64,000 bases of DNA from contig JAQISU010001239.1 in NCBI GenBank assembly GCA_029339505.1, positions 9,141,501 through 9,205,500 of the forward strand, read 5' to 3'. The position numbers were made by a program, and so were the translations under genes. Position 1 is the first letter of the stretch. Every line of letters begins with the position of its first letter. The DNA is from Unio delphinus (lineage: Eukaryota; Mollusca; Bivalvia; Unionida; Unionidae). Below, piece by piece: positions 49,544 to 57,343 of this stretch. The notes beneath the pieces are model-generated. The model did not search any database. It worked only from the letters and a program-made list of their open reading frames with translations, and was not told the DNA's origin.

Positions 49544-52500
49544 ATGATACCATATCATACACATAATGAAAAAGTTGAAGCGATTCAAGATCCAACGGAT
49601 TGGTACGATCTCGACGAGTATTATCAAAAGAATTTAGGACAGGCTTGGTACGTTCATAGCAAACAATCCGCGGTTGAATTATTAACGGCACATGATTATT
49701 TACTCACTGGAGTGATTATTCAACAACGGGGACAATTTTACGTTTTTGTGAATGATCCTGACATAACAGAATTTCAAGGATGTTCCGCGGTTAATGAAAT
49801 AATTCCAAAACAACGATTGAGATATCCTACAATCGATATTGATTCTAAAAACCCATCGTTGGAAGAATTGTTGTTGTATTTCAATGACTTAATTGACTCT
49901 GTCAATGATGTTTTAATTTTTGAAACCAGCGGCGGTTATCACATTTTATTGAAAACGATTCCGATTGATTTTGATGATCATCGAGAATTATTAAAAAAAA
50001 TCGCTGCAGACAGACCATCATGGAATATTGATACACAGGCTGGACTTCATAGCATCAAATTACCCGGAACAAGATCAGCAAAACCAAATAGTATTGATAA
50101 ACGATTGATTTATCCTGAAAATCTGAAGGATTCGGATTTTAGATATCCTAGTTTGTTATTATCCTGTCCTATTTCTGTACAGACTTGTTACGAAAAAGTC
50201 ACTGACAATGAAACAAATGACTTTGTTGATGACTCTGCCATTGATGGCTCTGCCATTGGTGACGATTTGACCAACGAAGATTTCAATCAAATATCTATCG
50301 AGTTGACTGGACAACCAGATCAAATCACTGGGATTACAAATCAAACCGGCAATATGATTTCACTGGGAAGGGTTGCTGGATCGTATTGTAATATTTGTCA
50401 ACGACGACATGGATACAATGAGATTGGCGGATTCATTGAGGGAAAAGCCATCGATGCATTTGTTGTTGTTTACTCTGATAGACTCGTGATCGGTTGTTTC
50501 CGTACCACAAAAAATAAAATCATGATATTGAGAGACTCTGATAAAACCAATGACAAAATCGATGGCAGAGCCATTGACGATAGTAAAACACTCTACGAAA
50601 AATACTTGAAATCATACAACTATCACCGAGTAGATCATAGTGGTGAATTTCCAAAAAGAATTCCGGATTACACCTACTGTGAGCCACCTATTCATGAAAA
50701 TGGCCAAGGATGTAAAATCATCCTCAACGACGACTATATGGATGGGTCTGCTTGTGGGATGGGAAAGTCAGCGTCGGCATGGAAATCAATACGAGATGAT
50801 CAATCTGTGTTGTATTTGAGTTACAGAAAGACGTTCACTAGAAAAACCACCATCGACTATAATCTCGAATCATATGAAACAATTCATGGAGGAATTATTT
50901 TTGATACAAGAACTCATCGAAGGGTTATTTCGCAGATTGAATCGATTGTACGAGTCAAAGGAATTCCTGATGTGATATTGTTAGATGAATGGCATGGTAT
51001 TCTTCGTCAAATAATCTCATCGAATCGTGGAAAACAGATTTGGGAAACACTCACATGGTTGATTAGTTCAGCAAAACGAGTAATCGTGTTAGACGCAGAT
51101 GCTAACAATGATGATCTAGAATTATTCAAGAAATTTTTAAATCGTCCGGACATGAAATTCATCATCAACGAGTATAAACCAGATTGTGGAAAAAAGTTTG
51201 TTGTAGAACAATCTCATCATGACAACTACGTAAAATTGTTAGACTCGCTGCAACAAGGAAATCGTGCAGTAGTCTTCACACAGAACAAACGACACGGAAA
51301 TTATTCTGTAGAAGCCCTTGCTAAATTGTTACAGCATTTAGGATACCGAGTGAAATACTATCACGCTGATACAGATTCTGCAGAAAAAGAAAGAGATTTT
51401 GCTGATCCCGTTGAAGCGTTTAATAACATCGATGTAGTGATTTATAATTGCACCGTAGAAGCAGGAATATCAATCGTAGACGAACGATTCAAGTACATGG
51501 CGGTGTTTTCTGAACAACTAGGATCTGTAGAAGCAACTAAACAAGCAATTCATCGGTTCAGAAATATTACTGAAATTCATTATTCAGTGACAAAGTCACC
51601 GATGACAAAGTCACCGACTACTAAACGATCTTCCACAACACTACCACTCACACGCGACGATATTATTTCTGCCATTGAATCACATGAGAGAGATCTGTCC
51701 GTTACTGAATTGTTGTTCAGAACTCCCAATCTCAATGATGTGAATTCTAGTTATGGATACGCATTTATCAGTGCCATTATTGACGAGAATAATTCGAAGT
51801 GTTATTTTACTGGACGACTCGTTGAAATGATGGCGCGAACCGGATATGATGTCACGTGGGAATTACCAGATGAATATGATGTGTGGTGCGAAAAAATAAA
51901 ACAAAAAAAAGAAGAAAAAATCCCGAACAAAGATATTAATAATAATCCCGTCGTAGATGATTTTTTGAAATCTTCTATCGGAGAAAGAATTGCTAATGCG
52001 GGAAATATTGACAGTGAACAACAAAAATATCATCGATATGATCCTAATAATCAACAACAATTAGAACCCTACGCGAAGAAATTGATGTATCTCAATCATG
52101 TATTTCAAACTGATGTGAGCAAATTGGATACAAACACGATTGAACACCTCGATAAAAACGTATCACGATTACAACGATACCAGCGAGTCCTTGTTGATAA
52201 ATTTAATGATGGTAAATCAATTATTACACAACAATGCAGATCTGATAAAATCAATCCACGGCAACAACTCGAGATTGTCAGAAGTGTCCTTGATGTGCTA
52301 AAACTCCCTGATGTGGTTCCGGATGATTTATCGGTGAAAGATGTTTCTGTGAACCGCGCTGAATTAATCGAGAGCATCAATGAAATGTTAGCGAAACCAG
52401 ATCAACTCGATAAATATCAAACGTTATTAAAACACTTCAATGAAATATTTCCGGATGTGCGGTTTAGAAATAAAACACTATCAGTGAAAAATATCATCGA

Positions 52501-52765
52501 AAAAATTAAATTGATTTACAAGGGATTCGGTGGAAGATTACAATCTGATGATAAAATGCATCCCAATCGATCTAATCTCACATTGTTTTATCCTGAGTGG
52601 CCGAAATCTGATTTCATAGATGATCCTACATGGAATAATGAAACCGTTGATGATGTAGGGTTTGCTGGTAAAGACCTTATTGCAACGGGTACACACACTA
52701 CAATGTTACGATTTCATGTTTGGACCGTTAATGGTTGGTTTTCCCGATATGATGATTCCGATTGA
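49544..52765 (+). CDS. AEP primase - UL9-like SF2 helicase fusion, 1073 aa, left arm
   Basis: Probable replication initiator: it should synthesise primers and unwind the origin. Residues 1-200 look like an archaeo-eukaryotic primase: TIDID (96-100, metal-binding Asp pair), SGGYH (129-133, the G-x-H block) and KLPGTR (172-177). A zinc-binding CNIC-x3-H...C follows (C282, C285, H289, C318), as in large-virus primases. Residues 395-680 match the origin-binding helicase family of herpesvirus UL9: Walker A CGMGKS (404-409), DEWH (481-484), VLDADAN (515-521), VVFTQNK (586-592), VEAGIS (638-643) and QAIHRFRN (667-674). The last 390 residues are unassigned. Primase plus UL9-like helicase on one chain is known in some large DNA viruses and related elements. 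All catalytic motifs look intact. It ends 12 bp before the 95-bp repeat. Confidence 0.87.
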   Translation: MIPYHTHNEKVEAIQDPTDWYDLDEYYQKNLGQAWYVHSKQSAVELLTAHDYLLTGVIIQQRGQFYVFVNDPDITEFQGCSAVNEIIPKQRLRYPTIDIDSKNPSLEELLLYFNDLIDSVNDVLIFETSGGYHILLKTIPIDFDDHRELLKKIAADRPSWNIDTQAGLHSIKLPGTRSAKPNSIDKRLIYPENLKDSDFRYPSLLLSCPISVQTCYEKVTDNETNDFVDDSAIDGSAIGDDLTNEDFNQISIELTGQPDQITGITNQTGNMISLGRVAGSYCNICQRRHGYNEIGGFIEGKAIDAFVVVYSDRLVIGCFRTTKNKIMILRDSDKTNDKIDGRAIDDSKTLYEKYLKSYNYHRVDHSGEFPKRIPDYTYCEPPIHENGQGCKIILNDDYMDGSACGMGKSASAWKSIRDDQSVLYLSYRKTFTRKTTIDYNLESYETIHGGIIFDTRTHRRVISQIESIVRVKGIPDVILLDEWHGILRQIISSNRGKQIWETLTWLISSAKRVIVLDADANNDDLELFKKFLNRPDMKFIINEYKPDCGKKFVVEQSHHDNYVKLLDSLQQGNRAVVFTQNKRHGNYSVEALAKLLQHLGYRVKYYHADTDSAEKERDFADPVEAFNNIDVVIYNCTVEAGISIVDERFKYMAVFSEQLGSVEATKQAIHRFRNITEIHYSVTKSPMTKSPTTKRSSTTLPLTRDDIISAIESHERDLSVTELLFRTPNLNDVNSSYGYAFISAIIDENNSKCYFTGRLVEMMARTGYDVTWELPDEYDVWCEKIKQKKEEKIPNKDINNNPVVDDFLKSSIGERIANAGNIDSEQQKYHRYDPNNQQQLEPYAKKLMYLNHVFQTDVSKLDTNTIEHLDKNVSRLQRYQRVLVDKFNDGKSIITQQCRSDKINPRQQLEIVRSVLDVLKLPDVVPDDLSVKDVSVNRAELIESINEMLAKPDQLDKYQTLLKHFNEIFPDVRFRNKTLSVKNIIEKIKLIYKGFGGRLQSDDKMHPNRSNLTLFYPEWPKSDFIDDPTWNNETVDDVGFAGKDLIATGTHTTMLRFHVWTVNGWFSRYDDSD

Positions 52766-52777
52766 TCAATGGAAAAG

Positions 52778-52872
52778 TGGCGAAAGTGTCAGTATTATTA
52801 TTTTTATATACAATTTGGACACTTTCGCCATCACTGAACGAAGGTGTCTCACGACGAAATAACGCTTCTACG
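52778..52872 (+). repeat. 95-bp repeat, copy 1 (candidate origin), left arm outer
   Basis: It contains TGGCGAAAGTGTC (52,778-52,790) and its exact complement GACACTTTCGCCA (52,818-52,830) around 27 bp of nearly pure A/T. A 42-bp tail ends CGCTTCTACG. Two inverted sites flanking an AT-rich spacer is the layout of herpesvirus oriS, the target of UL9. A terminator hairpin is the main alternative, because it lies just past a stop codon. Confidence 0.8.
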
Positions 52873-52904
52873 GCAGAGATTGAAATCCATCTGTTGTCAG
52901 ATTT

Positions 52905-52975
52905 TTTATCATCAATGACTTTTTGTCATCAATGACTTTTTGTCATCAATGACTTTTATCATCAATGATTTCATC
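52905..52975. repeat. 17-bp tandem repeat, left arm (one unit fewer)
   Basis: Units of ACTTTTTGTCATCAATG. The left arm has one unit fewer than the right arm (57,115-57,205). This is the single length difference I found between the arms. Confidence 0.85.
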
Positions 52976-53056
52976 ATTGTTGTCAATGATTTTATCATTG
53001 TTGTTGTTGTTGTTGTTGTTATTATTATTGTTAAAAAAATATCTTTTAATTCTATA

Positions 53057-53872
53057 ATGCCTGTTCGTAGAGTACTAACTCGTGATGACATAAATGCTAT
53101 CAAACAATTGAGAAACCGTGTTGGAATAGCAGAAATCGCTGATAAGTATAAAATCAGTTATCAGAGGATTTATCGAATTTGGAAATCGGATGAAATCGGA
53201 ATCGGAAATATTAGCTCTGATGGTGTTAATGATATACCCATCGAACATCTTATTGATGCTGAAGTTGAAAACGAAATAAATCAAATGTTGAATGAAAAAG
53301 TGTATCAACACGTTGATGCTACCATAAATGACTCTGACAGAGTCGATGTCAAAGCCATTGACAGAGTCATTGATAAAGAAATGATATGTCAATTACAATC
53401 TCAAGTGACCAATCTAACCAATCAGAATAACTTGCTGCAAACAAAGATAACAGCGCTACGACAACAACGACAACAACAACAACAACAACAACAATCAATC
53501 AATGATTCGTTAAATGATTTACAATATCAATTAAATACCACACAACAACACCGTAGCGATGCAGTTCGAGATCGCAGTAAACTTATGACTGAACTCAATG
53601 AAGTACGACGTGAGTTAGAGTTAATTAGAATTAAATACTCAGAACTCGCTAGTAAGTACAATCAACTTTTGAATCAAAATGATGAACAATCACAACTAAA
53701 AAGAAGAGAGCACCGACGAAAACAAAAACACCAACGAAAACAAAAACAGCATGAAGATAACATCTGGATGCTATCACTACCCGAAGAAGATCGTGAATTC
53801 ATTAAAGAAATCAATGAAGTACTTAATGACAAAGTCGATGATAAAGTCATCAATGACGAAAGTCATCAATGA
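53057..53872 (+). CDS. Helix-turn-helix / coiled-coil protein, 271 aa, left arm
   Basis: Likely a DNA-binding regulator or replication partner. Residues 8-45 form a helix-turn-helix (DDINAIKQLRNRVGIAEIAD then YKISYQRIYRIWKS), similar in style to resolvase or transposase HTHs. A coiled coil with a poly-Gln run fills about residues 115-235, followed by a very basic patch (KRREHRRKQKHQRKQKQ). The tail NDKVDDKVINDE is encoded by the element's own ATCAATGAC repeats. I chose the ATG at 53,057 because upstream codons are simple repeat (TTG)n and (ATC)n. An open frame from 52,940 would add a meaningless hydrophobic leader. Confidence 0.75.
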   Translation: MPVRRVLTRDDINAIKQLRNRVGIAEIADKYKISYQRIYRIWKSDEIGIGNISSDGVNDIPIEHLIDAEVENEINQMLNEKVYQHVDATINDSDRVDVKAIDRVIDKEMICQLQSQVTNLTNQNNLLQTKITALRQQRQQQQQQQQSINDSLNDLQYQLNTTQQHRSDAVRDRSKLMTELNEVRRELELIRIKYSELASKYNQLLNQNDEQSQLKRREHRRKQKHQRKQKQHEDNIWMLSLPEEDREFIKEINEVLNDKVDDKVINDESHQ

Positions 53873-53894
53873 CGAAAGTCATCAATGACTAATC

Positions 53895-54194
53895 TCAGTT
53901 GACACGCGTAAATGAAATCCCACCACCAATGATTTCAACGTGGTATTTATTTCTGGTACGCTCTAGAATATCAGCGAGTAATTGATAGTTTTGCAACCGA
54001 CTCTGATGATATTTTTCACTGAGACGAAAACGCGCCTCTGAGTTTCTATTGTTATGGATTGCACATTTATGAGTGACGCCATCAGGTCCTTTTTCTGTTA
54101 TAATTCTTCGACCGGTTCCTGTGATTTTATCATAAACCGTTAATTTTGGATTACGATTGCGATAATCACTAAGTGCAGCCTCAAATTGAGACAT
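53895..54194 (-). CDS. Unknown 99-aa protein, left arm
   Basis: Not recognised. The N-terminus is charged and rich in Arg and Asn, with a probable beta hairpin (KLTVYDKITGTGRRIITE) and a helical middle. The C-terminus IIGGGISFTRVN could be a final strand. It converges on the HTH gene with 22 bp between stops and diverges from the 146-aa gene across 46 bp. Perfect conservation between arms and tight packing support a real gene. Confidence 0.65.
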   Translation of the reverse strand: MSQFEAALSDYRNRNPKLTVYDKITGTGRRIITEKGPDGVTHKCAIHNNRNSEARFRLSEKYHQSRLQNYQLLADILERTRNKYHVEIIGGGISFTRVN

Positions 54195-54240
54195 ATAATA
54201 AAGCGGGTATTTAATTAATTATTAAAATGATATCATAATA
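54195..54240. promoter_or_regulatory. Divergent 46-bp AT-rich promoter, left arm
   Basis: The gap between the opposite starts of the 99-aa and 146-aa genes. It contains TTTAATTAATTATTAAAATG and is A/T except for a short GCGGG. It has the same arrangement as the 53-bp gap at 49,491. Confidence 0.5.
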
Positions 54241-54681
54241 ATGTGTACTATCAATGATATGTCCGCGTTGAAAATAATACGCCCGGGTTATTTTCGAGAT
54301 AAATTAATCCATGATGATTTGTCACGTGATAAATACTTCCTGCTTCCACTGGATTTAATGATGACATTTAAACTTCGCGGTGATGAAATAGTCCCAATCA
54401 TTGATAACACATCATCCAATCTCACAGCGTTTTCATTATTAAAGATAGTTGAAGAATTCCAAGAAGAATTTAACCGCCGGATCAATATCGTAAAATCGTC
54501 AAAAACCGTCAATCAGTTTGATAAGGAAATATTAAAAATCGTCAAAAAATCTCCCGAGAAAATAAATTATCATGTATCGATGTTTCTTGATTTCGGGGAT
54601 AAATTCATATTGGTTAATTTGTATACTGGGAAATATAAGACAACGATGAGGAAAGTGCCTAATTTGTCGGATGATTTTTAA
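54241..54681 (+). CDS. Unknown 146-aa protein, left arm
   Basis: Not recognised. It is a mixed alpha/beta protein with a helical middle (FSLLKIVEEFQEEFNRRINI) and a beta-rich C-terminus (FILVNLYTGKYKTTMRKV). There is no signal peptide or membrane span. It ends 18 bp before the inner 95-bp repeat. The start could also be the ATG seven codons downstream. Confidence 0.65.
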   Translation: MCTINDMSALKIIRPGYFRDKLIHDDLSRDKYFLLPLDLMMTFKLRGDEIVPIIDNTSSNLTAFSLLKIVEEFQEEFNRRINIVKSSKTVNQFDKEILKIVKKSPEKINYHVSMFLDFGDKFILVNLYTGKYKTTMRKVPNLSDDF

Positions 54682-54699
54682 CACGGCCATTAACAATAT

Positions 54700-54794
54700 C
54701 GTAGAAGCGTTATTTCGTCGTGAGACACCTTCGTTCAGTGATGGCGAAAGTATCCAAATTGTATATAAAAATAATAATACTGACACTTTCGCCA
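54700..54794 (-). repeat. 95-bp repeat, copy 2 (candidate origin), left arm inner
   Basis: The reverse complement of copy 1 apart from one C/T change in one stem (GATACTTTCGCCA). Together with copy 1 it flanks the module holding the HTH, 99-aa and 146-aa genes in inverted orientation. Confidence 0.85.
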
Positions 54795-54968
54795 TTCTAC
54801 GCTGATCAATATGATTTAGCTTCAACAATATGTCTCTTTATTACAACCACGCATCATTATAGCCACACGATTGTAAATCAGAATTGTTTCATCGACAATA
54901 ACACAAGTGTTGAATACAGCGTGATTAAAAATATATCTAAAAAAATGAGGCGACTGAAAAATTCATAA
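54720..54968 (+). CDS. Possible 82-aa protein overlapping the repeat, left arm
   Basis: An open frame starts inside the 95-bp repeat and ends in a basic tail (SKKMRRLKNS). The first 26 residues come from repeat DNA. The rest has ordinary composition. It may be a real small gene expressed from the repeat, or chance. Nothing decides. Confidence 0.25.
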   Translation: MRHLRSVMAKVSKLYIKIIILTLSPFYADQYDLASTICLFITTTHHYSHTIVNQNCFIDNNTSVEYSVIKNISKKMRRLKNS

Positions 54969-55028
54969 TAAAATATTTTTTCTCACCCAATAATATATCA
55001 CTGCTTTTTATTGTTGTTGTTGTTGTTA

Positions 55029-55063
55029 ATTACCATTAGTATTTTGCTTAAGAACAAACATAG
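55029..55063. other. Palindrome centre, 35-bp asymmetric spacer
   Basis: The left arm ends in (TTG)5TTA at 55,028 and the right arm begins TAA(CAA)5 at 55,064. The 35 bp between is not self-complementary. The layout equals a hairpin loop copied open, as in concatemer junctions of hairpin-ended linear genomes. Confidence 0.88.
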
Positions 55064-55123
55064 TAACAACAACAACAACAATAAAAAGCAGTGATATATT
55101 ATTGGGTGAGAAAAAATATTTTA

Positions 55124-55372
55124 TTATGAATTTTTCAGTCGCCTCATTTTTTTAGATATATTTTTAATCACGCTGTATTCAACACTTGTGTTATTGTCGA
55201 TGAAACAATTCTGATTTACAATCGTGTGGCTATAATGATGCGTGGTTGTAATAAAGAGACATATTGTTGAAGCTAAATCATATTGATCAGCGTAGAATGG
55301 CGAAAGTGTCAGTATTATTATTTTTATATACAATTTGGATACTTTCGCCATCACTGAACGAAGGTGTCTCAC
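55124..55372 (-). CDS. Possible 82-aa protein, right arm
   Basis: Identical mirror of 54,720-54,968, with the same doubts. Confidence 0.25.
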   Translation of the reverse strand: MRHLRSVMAKVSKLYIKIIILTLSPFYADQYDLASTICLFITTTHHYSHTIVNQNCFIDNNTSVEYSVIKNISKKMRRLKNS

Positions 55373-55392
55373 GACGAAATAACGCTTCTACG
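55298..55392 (+). repeat. 95-bp repeat, copy 3, right arm inner
   Basis: The mirror of copy 2, including its single C/T variant. Copies 2 and 3 bracket the central 503 bp. Confidence 0.85.
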
Positions 55393-55410
55393 ATATTGTT
55401 AATGGCCGTG

Positions 55411-55851
55411 TTAAAAATCATCCGACAAATTAGGCACTTTCCTCATCGTTGTCTTATATTTCCCAGTATACAAATTAACCAATATGAATTTATCCCCGAA
55501 ATCAAGAAACATCGATACATGATAATTTATTTTCTCGGGAGATTTTTTGACGATTTTTAATATTTCCTTATCAAACTGATTGACGGTTTTTGACGATTTT
55601 ACGATATTGATCCGGCGGTTAAATTCTTCTTGGAATTCTTCAACTATCTTTAATAATGAAAACGCTGTGAGATTGGATGATGTGTTATCAATGATTGGGA
55701 CTATTTCATCACCGCGAAGTTTAAATGTCATCATTAAATCCAGTGGAAGCAGGAAGTATTTATCACGTGACAAATCATCATGGATTAATTTATCTCGAAA
55801 ATAACCCGGGCGTATTATTTTCAACGCGGACATATCATTGATAGTACACAT
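55411..55851 (-). CDS. Unknown 146-aa protein, right arm
   Basis: Protein identical to 54,241-54,681. See that entry. Confidence 0.65.
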   Translation of the reverse strand: MCTINDMSALKIIRPGYFRDKLIHDDLSRDKYFLLPLDLMMTFKLRGDEIVPIIDNTSSNLTAFSLLKIVEEFQEEFNRRINIVKSSKTVNQFDKEILKIVKKSPEKINYHVSMFLDFGDKFILVNLYTGKYKTTMRKVPNLSDDF

Positions 55852-55897
55852 TATTATGATATCATTTTAATAATTAATTAAATACCCGCTTTATTAT
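55852..55897. promoter_or_regulatory. Divergent 46-bp AT-rich promoter, right arm
   Basis: Mirror of 54,195-54,240. Confidence 0.5.
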
Positions 55898-56197
55898 ATG
55901 TCTCAATTTGAGGCTGCACTTAGTGATTATCGCAATCGTAATCCAAAATTAACGGTTTATGATAAAATCACAGGAACCGGTCGAAGAATTATAACAGAAA
56001 AAGGACCTGATGGCGTCACTCATAAATGTGCAATCCATAACAATAGAAACTCAGAGGCGCGTTTTCGTCTCAGTGAAAAATATCATCAGAGTCGGTTGCA
56101 AAACTATCAATTACTCGCTGATATTCTAGAGCGTACCAGAAATAAATACCACGTTGAAATCATTGGTGGTGGGATTTCATTTACGCGTGTCAACTGA
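55898..56197 (+). CDS. Unknown 99-aa protein, right arm
   Basis: Protein identical to 53,895-54,194. See that entry. Confidence 0.65.
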   Translation: MSQFEAALSDYRNRNPKLTVYDKITGTGRRIITEKGPDGVTHKCAIHNNRNSEARFRLSEKYHQSRLQNYQLLADILERTRNKYHVEIIGGGISFTRVN

Positions 56198-56219
56198 GAT
56201 TAGTCATTGATGACTTTCG

Positions 56220-57035
56220 TCATTGATGACTTTCGTCATTGATGACTTTATCATCGACTTTGTCATTAAGTACTTCATTGATTTCTTTAATGAATTCACG
56301 ATCTTCTTCGGGTAGTGATAGCATCCAGATGTTATCTTCATGCTGTTTTTGTTTTCGTTGGTGTTTTTGTTTTCGTCGGTGCTCTCTTCTTTTTAGTTGT
56401 GATTGTTCATCATTTTGATTCAAAAGTTGATTGTACTTACTAGCGAGTTCTGAGTATTTAATTCTAATTAACTCTAACTCACGTCGTACTTCATTGAGTT
56501 CAGTCATAAGTTTACTGCGATCTCGAACTGCATCGCTACGGTGTTGTTGTGTGGTATTTAATTGATATTGTAAATCATTTAACGAATCATTGATTGATTG
56601 TTGTTGTTGTTGTTGTTGTTGTCGTTGTTGTCGTAGCGCTGTTATCTTTGTTTGCAGCAAGTTATTCTGATTGGTTAGATTGGTCACTTGAGATTGTAAT
56701 TGACATATCATTTCTTTATCAATGACTCTGTCAATGGCTTTGACATCGACTCTGTCAGAGTCATTTATGGTAGCATCAACGTGTTGATACACTTTTTCAT
56801 TCAACATTTGATTTATTTCGTTTTCAACTTCAGCATCAATAAGATGTTCGATGGGTATATCATTAACACCATCAGAGCTAATATTTCCGATTCCGATTTC
56901 ATCCGATTTCCAAATTCGATAAATCCTCTGATAACTGATTTTATACTTATCAGCGATTTCTGCTATTCCAACACGGTTTCTCAATTGTTTGATAGCATTT
57001 ATGTCATCACGAGTTAGTACTCTACGAACAGGCAT
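56220..57035 (-). CDS. Helix-turn-helix / coiled-coil protein, 271 aa, right arm
   Basis: Protein identical to 53,057-53,872. The start ATG is at 57,035-57,033 for the same reason as in the left arm. Confidence 0.75.
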   Translation of the reverse strand: MPVRRVLTRDDINAIKQLRNRVGIAEIADKYKISYQRIYRIWKSDEIGIGNISSDGVNDIPIEHLIDAEVENEINQMLNEKVYQHVDATINDSDRVDVKAIDRVIDKEMICQLQSQVTNLTNQNNLLQTKITALRQQRQQQQQQQQSINDSLNDLQYQLNTTQQHRSDAVRDRSKLMTELNEVRRELELIRIKYSELASKYNQLLNQNDEQSQLKRREHRRKQKHQRKQKQHEDNIWMLSLPEEDREFIKEINEVLNDKVDDKVINDESHQ

Positions 57036-57114
57036 TATAGAATTAAAAGATATTTTTTTAACAATAATAATAACAACAACAACAACAACAACAATGATAA
57101 AATCATTGACAACA

Positions 57115-57205
57115 ATGATGAAATCATTGATGATAAAAGTCATTGATGACAAAAAGTCATTGATGACAAAAAGTCATTGATGACAAAAAGTCATTGATGA
57201 TAAAA
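57115..57205. repeat. 17-bp tandem repeat, right arm (one unit more)
   Basis: CATTGATGACAAAAAGT units, one more than in the left arm. The two arms shift by exactly 17 bp in mirror coordinates on either side of this array. Confidence 0.85.
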
Positions 57206-57236
57206 AATCTGACAACAGATGGATTTCAATCTCTGC

Positions 57237-57331
57237 CGTAGAAGCGTTATTTCGTCGTGAGACACCTTCGTTCAGTGATGGCGAAAGTGTCCAAATTGTA
57301 TATAAAAATAATAATACTGACACTTTCGCCA
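57237..57331 (-). repeat. 95-bp repeat, copy 4, right arm outer
   Basis: Mirror of copy 1 with both 13-bp stems perfect. Confidence 0.85.
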
Positions 57332-57343
57332 CTTTTCCATTGA

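Noticed and set aside
52940..53056. An N-terminal extension of the HTH protein
   Set aside because: The 39 extra residues come from (ATC)n and (TTG)n repeats. The ATG at 53,057 directly precedes the conserved domain.
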